A DNA stretch of 64,000 nucleotides from Desulfuribacillus alkaliarsenatis (lineage in GTDB: Bacteria > Bacillota > Bacilli > Desulfuribacillales > Desulfuribacillaceae): contig NZ_MIJE01000003.1 in NCBI RefSeq assembly GCF_001730225.1, positions 39,119 through 103,118 on the forward strand. The letters are read 5' to 3'. This document shows, piece by piece, positions 57,497 to 64,000 of this stretch; position 1 is the first letter of the stretch, and each line of letters opens with the position of its first letter. The position numbers and the translations under genes were made by a program. The notes under the pieces are model-generated. The model was not told where the DNA came from, did no database searches, and worked only from the letters and a program-made list of their open reading frames with translations.

Positions 57497-57728
57497 GGGT
57501 GCATACGTTGTCTGTATAATTATTAAGTTTTAAATAGGTAGACTACGATACAAATGTTCAAGTAGCTAGACAGTGCAAATTGATTTTTGCATTGTTGTTA
57601 TTTTGATTTTAAATGATTTAATTCCACATATTCGACAAAATCATACAAAAAATTACAAATATCGATAAAGGATTTTTAAATAATTTGCCGAAGAACAATA
57701 GTAATAAATTGACTTTGGAGGTAGTGAA

Positions 57729-59441
57729 ATGGTAACAAAAAATTGTACGATATTAGTGCCAGAAGTAAACCCAAGTAGAGAGTTTTTAGAAATAGCTAGT
57801 GACTTTTCAAATCCACTAGATATTGTAAGGGAAGCAATAAGTAATTCGTTTGATGCAAAAGCTAAAGAAATAAGTATTCATTTTAGCGTAGAATTGGACA
57901 AAGGTCGAAGAAGACTTCAAATTATAATTCGTGATAATGGTGAAGGCATGGATTACAGTGAGTTAAAATCATTTTTTGATTTGGGCAATTCAACAAGAAG
58001 AGAAAAGAAACAACAAGATACTTCGATAATTGGCGAAAAAGGCCATGGAACTAAAATTTACTTCAATTCAGAAAAAGTATATGTCGTAACTGGGAAAAAT
58101 GGGACAAAATATGAAGCTATAATGGAAAATCCTCTTGGTTGTCTATATGAGGAAGAAGTGCCTACAGTAAATGTAGAAACAACTGATGAGGTGTTTGAAG
58201 GGACGTTTATTCAAATCTTAGGTTATAATAATAATGAAAGAGATGTATTTAATCATGAGAGGTTAAAAGATTATATATATTGGTTTACAAAGTTTGGTTC
58301 GTTTGAGAATGAATTACATGATGGTAGTGAACATTTGGATGTGGTGTTGTCATTAAAAGGTGTCGATAAATCAGAACCCGAATCGCTTCAATTTGGACAT
58401 GTTTTTCCTCAAGAGTCCGAAAATCTAGATGAACTTTTTGATAAGTATTTGGCAGATGCACCTGATTACTATGTGAAAAAATGGATATGTGACGGACGCC
58501 TGAATAGATTTCCAGATATAAAATATCAAGCAGTTTTTTACATAGTAGGAAATAAGGCTAAACGTAATGTGAATAACATGATTAGAAGAAGTGGATATTC
58601 AGCTCCAGCTGGAGCTTACACAGTACAAGAAAGGTATGGTATATGGCTATCAAAAGATTATATACCAGTTCAAAGAAAAAATGAATGGATTACCACCAAA
58701 GGTTCTGAGTACACTAAATTCCATGCATTCTTTAATTGTCAGGATTTAAAATTGACAGCAAATAGGGGATCTGTTGACAATACACCTGGAGATATACTGG
58801 AAGAAATTAAGATCACAGTTAAAGAAATTTATAAAAAAATAACTGACAGTGACGAATGGGGAAATCTTGAATATCTGGAAGAGCAATCATACGCGTATCA
58901 AAGTGAGCGAAAAGAAGAAAGAGACTATGAAAGAAGGAGGAGCTTTATACAATCAAACAAAGTTGCAGTTTTTAATAATGTGCTACTCAGAGAGCCACGA
59001 CAAGAGCAAGGGGTATTCGCATTATACCATACTATTGACATACTTGACCCAAATATTTTTCCATTTGAGATAGTTGATTATGATACACATGCGGGAATTG
59101 ATGTATTAGCTAGGTTGAAAAATACTGGAGTTGACCTTGAACGTTCAACATTAAGGTTTGTTGAATTTAAGAATACATTTAAAAATAATTTTAATCATTC
59201 ATTTAAAAGATTATATGGTATTGTATGCTGGAAAACTAACTTAAAAAATGATGAAACTGTAACTGATGCATTTGGGAAGATAAGGAAATTTAAATGTGTA
59301 CCAGGTACATCAGAAAAAGATTCGTTCACACAATATTTTTTAGAAAATGAAAGAGATCCTCACAGAATTGAAGTAATAGTCTTGGAAGAGTATCTTCAAG
59401 AAAGACTCGGTATTACATTTTCTAAATCAAAAACTATGTAA
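57729..59441 (+). CDS. GHKL-type ATPase with nuclease-like C-terminus (putative defence protein)
   Basis: 570 residues. The N-terminus is a Hsp90/MutL-like ATPase: N box with E35, N39 and D42 (REAISNSFDA), G1 box RDNGEGM (69-74) and G2 box GEKGHGTK (102-109). The C-terminus (about 440-570) has a possible PD-(D/E)xK pattern: D458 in AGIDVLA, then E479 and K481 in RFVEFKNT. Between them lies an S5-like and helical region. Codon use is far more AT-rich than in the core genes. First gene of the ssrA island; likely the sensor or motor of a defence system. Confidence 0.8.
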   Translation: MVTKNCTILVPEVNPSREFLEIASDFSNPLDIVREAISNSFDAKAKEISIHFSVELDKGRRRLQIIIRDNGEGMDYSELKSFFDLGNSTRREKKQQDTSIIGEKGHGTKIYFNSEKVYVVTGKNGTKYEAIMENPLGCLYEEEVPTVNVETTDEVFEGTFIQILGYNNNERDVFNHERLKDYIYWFTKFGSFENELHDGSEHLDVVLSLKGVDKSEPESLQFGHVFPQESENLDELFDKYLADAPDYYVKKWICDGRLNRFPDIKYQAVFYIVGNKAKRNVNNMIRRSGYSAPAGAYTVQERYGIWLSKDYIPVQRKNEWITTKGSEYTKFHAFFNCQDLKLTANRGSVDNTPGDILEEIKITVKEIYKKITDSDEWGNLEYLEEQSYAYQSERKEERDYERRRSFIQSNKVAVFNNVLLREPRQEQGVFALYHTIDILDPNIFPFEIVDYDTHAGIDVLARLKNTGVDLERSTLRFVEFKNTFKNNFNHSFKRLYGIVCWKTNLKNDETVTDAFGKIRKFKCVPGTSEKDSFTQYFLENERDPHRIEVIVLEEYLQERLGITFSKSKTM

Positions 59442-59549
59442 TTTGATAGAATAAATGCAATTTAAGGTCAAAACTAGATTTAAAGGTTGCTTATACGATA
59501 CAGATGGATTAATATTCTTATAAAGGAACAAATGCGGAGTTGGTTAATT

Positions 59550-60401
59550 ATGTATACTAGCAATCATTTAATTTTAAATAGAGTTTTTACTAGGAGTACC
59601 TTACTTGAATTAATTGAGAAACAAGCCGAAGAGACATATGCTTCAGCGATAAAAAGATATATTAACGACCCAGATATTAAAAATAATGGGCAACTAATCA
59701 GTGAGATATATAAAGAACTGAGTAAGAATTATAGAAACGAGTATTTTTATAAGAATACACTATTAAACAAATTGCTTTTAGGGGTTCATAGTCCAAGGAC
59801 AACAACTGCACTTACAGAAGTATCAGTATCTAAGTCCAAAGCTGACTTTATTCTAATCAATGGTAAAGCTATTGTATATGAAATTAAAACGGAGCTAGAT
59901 AATTTTGAAAGACTCAAAAGTCAAGTTGATGACTATTATAAAGCCTTCAACTATGTGTCTGTCGTTACTAGTGAATCAAATTATAAAACTATCAAACAAA
60001 TGTTATCAGGATCACAAGTTGGGATTTATTTACTAACTAAACGCAACACGTTAAGCAAAAAGAAGCAACCTATGATGGATAATTCTCAATTAGATCTAAA
60101 CATAATATTTAAGATATTAAGAAAATCAGAATATGAAAATATAATATTAACATATTATGGTCACTTGCCGACTGTATCACAATTTAATTATTACAATACA
60201 TGTACAGAAATGTTTTGTAAAATAGACACGATGGTAGCGTATGAGCTATTTATACAAGAGTTGAAAAAAAGAGGCAGTATAGACTTAGATATGTATAATG
60301 AGATACCCTATGAACTAAAGTTTTTAACGTATTTTATGAATATGAGAAAGACTGACTATAGAAAATTAAAAGTTTTTTTAAAAAGTAAGTTTGGGGGTTA
60401 A
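59550..60401 (+). CDS. sce7726 family protein, nuclease-like
   Basis: 283 residues. I recognise the sce7726 family, which is usually paired with sce7725 as here. D99 in KADFILINGK, then E111 and K113 in VYEIKTELDNF, and Q125 fit a PD-(D/E)xK core. Many upstream codons are in frame (from 59487); I use the ATG at 59550, which follows GGAG by ten bases. The ATG at 59532 after AAAGGA is the alternative. The next gene begins four bases after its stop. Confidence 0.75.
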   Translation: MYTSNHLILNRVFTRSTLLELIEKQAEETYASAIKRYINDPDIKNNGQLISEIYKELSKNYRNEYFYKNTLLNKLLLGVHSPRTTTALTEVSVSKSKADFILINGKAIVYEIKTELDNFERLKSQVDDYYKAFNYVSVVTSESNYKTIKQMLSGSQVGIYLLTKRNTLSKKKQPMMDNSQLDLNIIFKILRKSEYENIILTYYGHLPTVSQFNYYNTCTEMFCKIDTMVAYELFIQELKKRGSIDLDMYNEIPYELKFLTYFMNMRKTDYRKLKVFLKSKFGG

Positions 60402-60405
60402 ACCT

Positions 60406-61341
60406 ATGTATTTTCCGTGTCTGAGAGGTAGGCAATTTGAATTAATAGCATTAAGAGAGTTGTTAGAGAAGTCTTTATTGAGTAAAAGCATTTTACCAAT
60501 AGTCGAACCAGTAAAACTATCCTCCACATTAATAAAAACAATTCAAGCATTTGAGGATTATGATTCTAAATTAGCATTAGTAATTAATCCCACAGTCGGA
60601 AGCTTCAATTCTGATTGCAAAAATGAGAAGAATACCCATAATAGAGAAAAGCTTCTAGAGATGCAACGAAAAGAGTTTATTATAAATGCGTATCATATAA
60701 ATCCTGCTGTTGAAAAGCTAATCAAAACATTACAAGAATGCGGGGAAAAAATTTCTAATATTATCTCAATTTGTGAAAACGAAGATTATATAACTATTTA
60801 TGAAAAGCTATTCAACATGGAAAAGCCAGTATATAATTTAATCCCTGATGAAAGGATTTTCTTAAGACGAATACGAGAGAATATAGTTATGATGGATGAT
60901 AGATTTAAGAAGAAAACCAGAAATGTTGATTACATAGAAACTGAAGATGAACCATTTTCTTCGGATCATCTGTATTATAGTGATGATGGGTATGTTGGTT
61001 TTTCTGATTATTCAATCATTGGAAATGAATACACGGAAACAGGATTTGCTCCTTATGCTGTGGCAATACATATTGTATATTTTGATAATGAAAACAGATT
61101 ACGAGTTAGACACTTTGTCTCAGACACAAATGAAGATATTACAAATCCAGCAGGTAAATTCGCAGAAGCGCTTCAGAAGTTAGTTGATTGGAACAAAAGT
61201 GAAATGTTAAACACGTATGGGATTAATGAGTTTATGAGAATGTATGATAATGAAATATATCCAGGGTTAGGTACCGTTAAAAAACTGTCACTTATGCACC
61301 ATCTTGAACTTATTGGTAGATATTTAGATGGGGAGATTTAG
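60406..61341 (+). CDS. sce7725 / 'beta' family protein
   Basis: 311 residues. The start MYFPCLRGRQFELIALREL with ILPIVEPVK fits the sce7725/beta-protein family, probably a TIM-barrel-like fold; its function is unknown. The family name comes from a phage beta protein. GGGGG stands eight bases before the ATG at 60406. It lies four bases after the sce7726 gene and two bases before the RES gene, so the three form one tight operon. Confidence 0.75.
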   Translation: MYFPCLRGRQFELIALRELLEKSLLSKSILPIVEPVKLSSTLIKTIQAFEDYDSKLALVINPTVGSFNSDCKNEKNTHNREKLLEMQRKEFIINAYHINPAVEKLIKTLQECGEKISNIISICENEDYITIYEKLFNMEKPVYNLIPDERIFLRRIRENIVMMDDRFKKKTRNVDYIETEDEPFSSDHLYYSDDGYVGFSDYSIIGNEYTETGFAPYAVAIHIVYFDNENRLRVRHFVSDTNEDITNPAGKFAEALQKLVDWNKSEMLNTYGINEFMRMYDNEIYPGLGTVKKLSLMHHLELIGRYLDGEI

Positions 61342-61343
61342 TA

Positions 61344-62432
61344 ATGATATGTTGTGAAAAGTGTTTCTGCGATTCGGAATTGATAGGTAGAATTAAGAGT
61401 CTTAGACAATATGGGGACTGCTCAATATGTGGCAGTACAGAAATATTCATTTATAATTCAGATATAAACACTCAATTAATAGAGTGTTTTGATGAATTCC
61501 TAAATATTTATACCCCTATTCAATTACTCCCAGATAACTACCCAAAATCAGAGACGTTTTTATTAAAAGATGAACTTTTTGCAAAATGGGGCATTTTTAA
61601 TAATTTAAATACAAGTCAAATTTACGAAATTATTACTAAGATTTGCAAAGAGAAGTACCAGTTCACTCCTGAATTATTTGACTATCCTGTAATGATAGAG
61701 GATTCATATAATCTGGAGTATTTGAAGGGTCACTCTATTTTAAGAGATAATAGTTGGGAAAATTTTGTTACTGCACTAAAAAGGCATAACAGATTTCACA
61801 CTAACATTATAAACTTAGATATTTTAAAACGATATTGTTCCTATATTCGTAAGCCGTATAAGAAAGGCACTTTATTTTATCGTGGTAGAATATCAACATC
61901 TAAAGGGCTAATATGCAATCAGATGGGGGCACCGACTTATGAGAATGCGTCAGCGGGGCGTGCAAATGCACAAGGTATTAGATGCCTGTATTTAGCTAAT
62001 GATATAAAAACTACTATTCATGAGGTTCGTGCGGGAGCTTACGAATATATTTCAGTAGGTACATTTGAGCTACAAGAAGATATTATTGTTGTGAATTTAA
62101 AATCTATTGATAAAATAAGTCCTTTTTTAGATGGGTTAGATTATAAAGAACACGCTATTAATAAAGAACACTTAAAAAAAATCAATAAAGAAATGGGACA
62201 AGCCATCCGAAAAAGCGATTCTGCTCTTGATTATGTTCCCACACAATATATTAGCGATTTTATAAAGAGCATTGAACATAATGGAAATTCGGAATACGCA
62301 GGGATAGAATATAATAGTACTATGAATCCCAGTGGTTATAATCTTGCAATATTTAATCCAGACTTATATAAATGTATTGACGTCAAGACATATTGGATAG
62401 AACGTTTAAACTATTTTGAAAAACCAATTTAA
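61344..62432 (+). CDS. HEPN/RES-N-terminal-type zinc ribbon plus RES domain protein
   Basis: 362 residues. The N-terminus has a zinc-ribbon-like set of cysteines (C4, C7, C26, C29 in CCEKC and CSICGS) as in the HEPN/RES N-terminal domain family. The C-terminal part is a RES domain: R180 and R182 in LFYRGR, the block CLYLAND (Y216) and E227 in TTIHEVRA. RES proteins such as MbcT degrade or phosphorolyse NAD. It may be the toxic effector of this cassette. No separate antitoxin (Xre/MbcA-like) is next to it. It ends the cassette, 110 bp before the right repeat. Confidence 0.82.
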   Translation: MICCEKCFCDSELIGRIKSLRQYGDCSICGSTEIFIYNSDINTQLIECFDEFLNIYTPIQLLPDNYPKSETFLLKDELFAKWGIFNNLNTSQIYEIITKICKEKYQFTPELFDYPVMIEDSYNLEYLKGHSILRDNSWENFVTALKRHNRFHTNIINLDILKRYCSYIRKPYKKGTLFYRGRISTSKGLICNQMGAPTYENASAGRANAQGIRCLYLANDIKTTIHEVRAGAYEYISVGTFELQEDIIVVNLKSIDKISPFLDGLDYKEHAINKEHLKKINKEMGQAIRKSDSALDYVPTQYISDFIKSIEHNGNSEYAGIEYNSTMNPSGYNLAIFNPDLYKCIDVKTYWIERLNYFEKPI

Positions 62433-62541
62433 TTAGGATTTATTCATTGTTATTTGATTAACAAATATGCTGCACTCAATATTTTAATGTGTGTTTTTTC
62501 TACTTATGAGAAAATGTGGTCGAGGGTTAAATTGCGACGGA

Positions 62542-62666
62542 TCGCCTCCACCATTAAAACCCTCGACCAAGAACACAAGGGGACGGTTCCTCTGTGTGGT
62601 TATCAGGTTGGTGGAGTACATATTGAAAAGTGGGAGTCCTTTCAGAGATGTAGGGGCTTTTTTAGT
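62542..62666 (+). repeat. Direct repeat, right copy (attR-like)
   Basis: The first 55 bp equal 57372-57426 exactly. The rest matches the ssrA terminator region with scattered changes, and its terminator stem (62635-62658) has one T-T mismatch. It starts with the ssrA 3' end but has no tmRNA body before it, so it is an insertion scar. Upstream, GGTCGAGGGTT (about 62518-62528) pairs with AACCCTCGACC inside the repeat. Confidence 0.82.
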
Positions 62667-62738
62667 GTTATGCTAAGATGTTATAACATTATTTCTGATT
62701 TATGGTATTAAACATTTGGCTCTAGGTATAAATAATGA

Positions 62739-62855
62739 ATGATCCATATCTTTACAAAGAAAGCTCTGCTTTACGATTTGCTAAATAGTGACGAAAAGAA
62801 ATTAGAATTAGCTGAAATCCCCTCTAAGAGTGGTGGGAGAAATGTTTATTCCTAG
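62739..62855 (+). pseudogene. Possible gene remnant (38 codons)
   Basis: An open frame from ATG 62739 reads MIHIFTKKALLYDLLNSDEK, then a Gly/Lys-rich end, and stops at 62853. It has normal protein-like composition but no ribosome site and no recognised family. It may be the tail of a gene lost when the island formed. The rest of 62667-62914 holds nothing I can identify. Confidence 0.25.
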
Positions 62856-62914
62856 AACCTATTTACCTGCAGTACTATATATGATACTATACAAATGTGG
62901 GGAGTGATTACTAA

Positions 62915-63136
62915 ATGTCTAGCTTAGATATAATTATCAATAAAATGAAGCGTCAACCAAACGGTGTACGTATGTCGGAAGCAGATAAAGTGTTGGTTGC
63001 TAACGGATATCGTTTAGATAGACAGAAGGGATCCCATAGGCAGTATGTAAATAAAAAGGGTGATGTAATTACTATAAAGGATGAAAATCCATTAAAAGCT
63101 GTATATGTTAAAGATATTTTGAGAAGAATTCTTTAA
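62915..63136 (+). CDS. hicA: HicA family mRNA interferase toxin
   Basis: 73 residues with the dsRNA-binding-fold pattern of HicA and the catalytic His in QKGSHRQYVNKKGD (H41). It degrades mRNA when free of HicB. GGGGAG precedes the ATG by about ten bases. hicB follows after 13 bp with its own AAGGAGGA site. The order toxin then antitoxin is usual for hicAB. Confidence 0.92.
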   Translation: MSSLDIIINKMKRQPNGVRMSEADKVLVANGYRLDRQKGSHRQYVNKKGDVITIKDENPLKAVYVKDILRRIL

Positions 63137-63149
63137 GGAGGAATCCAGA

Positions 63150-63503
63150 ATGAATGTTCAAGATTATATGAAACTTCCATACAATTACATAATTAAGCCT
63201 ATAGCTGATGAAAGTGGCTCATATTTTCATGCCTCGGTTTTGGAACTAGATGGGTGCCAAAGCACTGGAGAAAACTTTCAAGAGGCTTATGACGGCTTAA
63301 TGGAGGCTATGGAAGGTTGGATTGAAACAAAGCTTAAAAATGGATTTACTGTTCCTGTTCCTCTTGATACTGATAAATATAGTGGTAAATATGTTGTTCG
63401 TTTACCTAAATCGCTCCATGCACGCCTTGCTATTGAAGCTGAAAAAGAAGGTGTATCATTAAATCAATATACTCTTTATAAATTGAGCCAAGGACATCCT
63501 TGA
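63150..63503 (+). CDS. hicB: HicB family antitoxin
   Basis: 117 residues: an N-terminal partially degraded RNase-H-like fold (YFHASVLELDGCQSTGENFQEA) and a C-terminal ribbon-helix-helix DNA-binding part (YVVRLPKSLHARLAIEAEKE, then VSLNQYTLYKL). It neutralises HicA and probably represses the operon. A copy of the ssrA terminator follows 38 bp after the stop. Confidence 0.93.
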   Translation: MNVQDYMKLPYNYIIKPIADESGSYFHASVLELDGCQSTGENFQEAYDGLMEAMEGWIETKLKNGFTVPVPLDTDKYSGKYVVRLPKSLHARLAIEAEKEGVSLNQYTLYKLSQGHP

Positions 63504-63541
63504 TTATACCAATATAATGAATATATTAGTGCTTTATATGA

Positions 63542-63571
63542 GAGTCCTTGCAGAGATGCAGGGGCTTTTTA
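63542..63571 (+). terminator. Third copy of the ssrA terminator
   Basis: 29 bp identical to 57463-57491 (AGTCCTTGC stem, GCAGGGGCT, T5). It terminates hicAB but is clearly a duplicate of the ssrA terminator, which marks a second insertion boundary. In the rest of 63572-63749 I see only an 8-bp inverted repeat (GTAAAAGG with CCTTTTAC). Confidence 0.8.
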
Positions 63572-63693
63572 TGTTGTGTCCTTAATAGCCTCATGGGTAA
63601 AAGGGCTATAATTTTAGTCCTTTTACTATTGGATAAAATAGGCTATGCTTAGATTTAAGTTAAAGCACAAAGAATGGAGTTGCTGCAATAGAA

Positions 63694-63759
63694 ATGAAAA
63701 ATAATAATATTGGATGGGGAGACCTATTATTTTTTGTTTGGAGTTATTTTGTTGAGTAA
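63694..63759 (+). pseudogene. Possible N-terminal fragment cut by the IS end
   Basis: ATG at 63694 reads MKNNNIGWGDLLFFVWSYFVE and then stops. The stop and last two codons come from the IS left end beginning near 63750. The hydrophobic start looks like a membrane protein whose gene the insertion broke. Weak evidence because the frame is short. Confidence 0.25.
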
Positions 63760-64000
63760 TATTTTAGAAATGAACCACGTGTGTACTTGAAATGAGCCAC
63801 CATGTTCATCAGATAGAGCCACTATGGTCATGGCGAGAGCCACCTCTTGTATAATGGATAAATGCACCATCAGGTGCAAATCAAATACAGGAGGTCAAAC
63901 CAAATGACCAAATATCGAGAAATCCTTAGGCTTAATAGTCAAGGTATGAGCCAACGCAGTATTTCATCTAGCTGCCAGTGCTCACGAAACACCGTCAAGA
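63750..64000 (+). mobile_element. Left end of an IS21-family insertion sequence (cut by window edge)
   Basis: The end starts TGTTGAG. A run of related words follows (ATGAACCAC, ATGAGCCACC, AGAGCCAC, GAGCCACC between 63769 and 63842), the multiple terminal repeats to which IS21 transposases bind. The transposase gene begins at 63904. Confidence 0.75.
63904..64000 (+). CDS. istA: IS21 family transposase IstA, N-terminus (partial)
   Basis: The visible 32 residues (MTKYREILRLNSQGMSQRSI, then CSRNTVK) form the helix-turn-helix that opens IstA transposases of the IS21 family. AGGAGGT precedes the ATG. The rest of the gene, and the expected ATPase gene istB, lie beyond the window. Confidence 0.85.
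   Translation, partial: MTKYREILRLNSQGMSQRSISSSCQCSRNTVK

Noticed and set aside
62454..62711. 85-codon open frame after the RES gene
   Set aside because: It is a translation of the ssrA direct repeat and its REP-like palindrome, with no ribosome site and no protein-like conservation expected.

Overview
The window looks like a low-GC Bacillota chromosome, close to Bacillales in gene order. It keeps the classic strings ftsEX-ctp-minJ-uvrB-uvrA, lgt-ppaX, hisZ-G-D-B-H-A-F-IE, rapZ-yvcK-whiA, gap-pgk-tpiA-gpmI-eno-secG-est-rnr and smpB/ssrA. A SelB elongation factor (selenocysteine use), a tungsten/molybdenum-type aldehyde:ferredoxin oxidoreductase with a 16-Cys ferredoxin partner, CcdA and a large Mrp-like antiporter cluster suggest an anaerobe or facultative anaerobe with respiratory chemistry. 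A Desulfuribacillus-like organism would fit, but that is a guess.

Layout. 1-304: end of an unidentified gene and its terminator. 305-701: a hairpin repeat and the ftsE promoter. 702-7540: cell division and envelope genes (ftsE, ftsX, an M23 activator, ctp, minJ-like) plus an odd CheA-P2/CheW fusion. 7736-13127: uvrB and uvrA, separated by about 550 bp of structured repeats. 13124-19463: cell-wall and membrane genes (GT51 transglycosylase, PspC, a 4-TM protein, LysM-G5-M23 peptidase, lgt), ppaX, a DUF1054 protein and a YfcE phosphodiesterase. 19498-26977: the histidine operon, with a palindromic leader and a 745-bp block of the same structured repeats between hisH and hisA. 27083-34103: a TPR/HTH protein, selB, rapZ-yvcK-whiA. 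34162-34237: tRNA-Arg(CCG). 34304-45619: ccdA, the lower glycolysis operon, secG, two esterases, RNase R. 45652-53425: the Mrp-like cluster with three large D-type subunits. 53528-57383: smpB, the AOR module, two small genes, then tmRNA.

The accessory region starts at the 3' end of ssrA. A 55-bp perfect direct repeat (57372-57426 and 62542-62596) carrying the last bases of ssrA brackets an AT-rich four-gene cassette. The cassette encodes a GHKL ATPase with a nuclease-like C-terminus, an sce7726-family protein with its own D..ExK motif, an sce7725/'beta'-family protein, and a zinc-ribbon/RES-domain protein of the NAD-attacking RES family. It has the architecture of an anti-phage abortive-infection system, with no integrase inside. 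A hicAB toxin-antitoxin pair follows, bounded by a third copy of the ssrA terminator, and then the left end of an IS21-family element that runs off the window.

The second notable signal is a family of intergenic structured repeats (about 343-467, 9726-10240 and 23986-24690). Their central hairpin is kept by paired base changes between copies, which points to a selected RNA or DNA structure.
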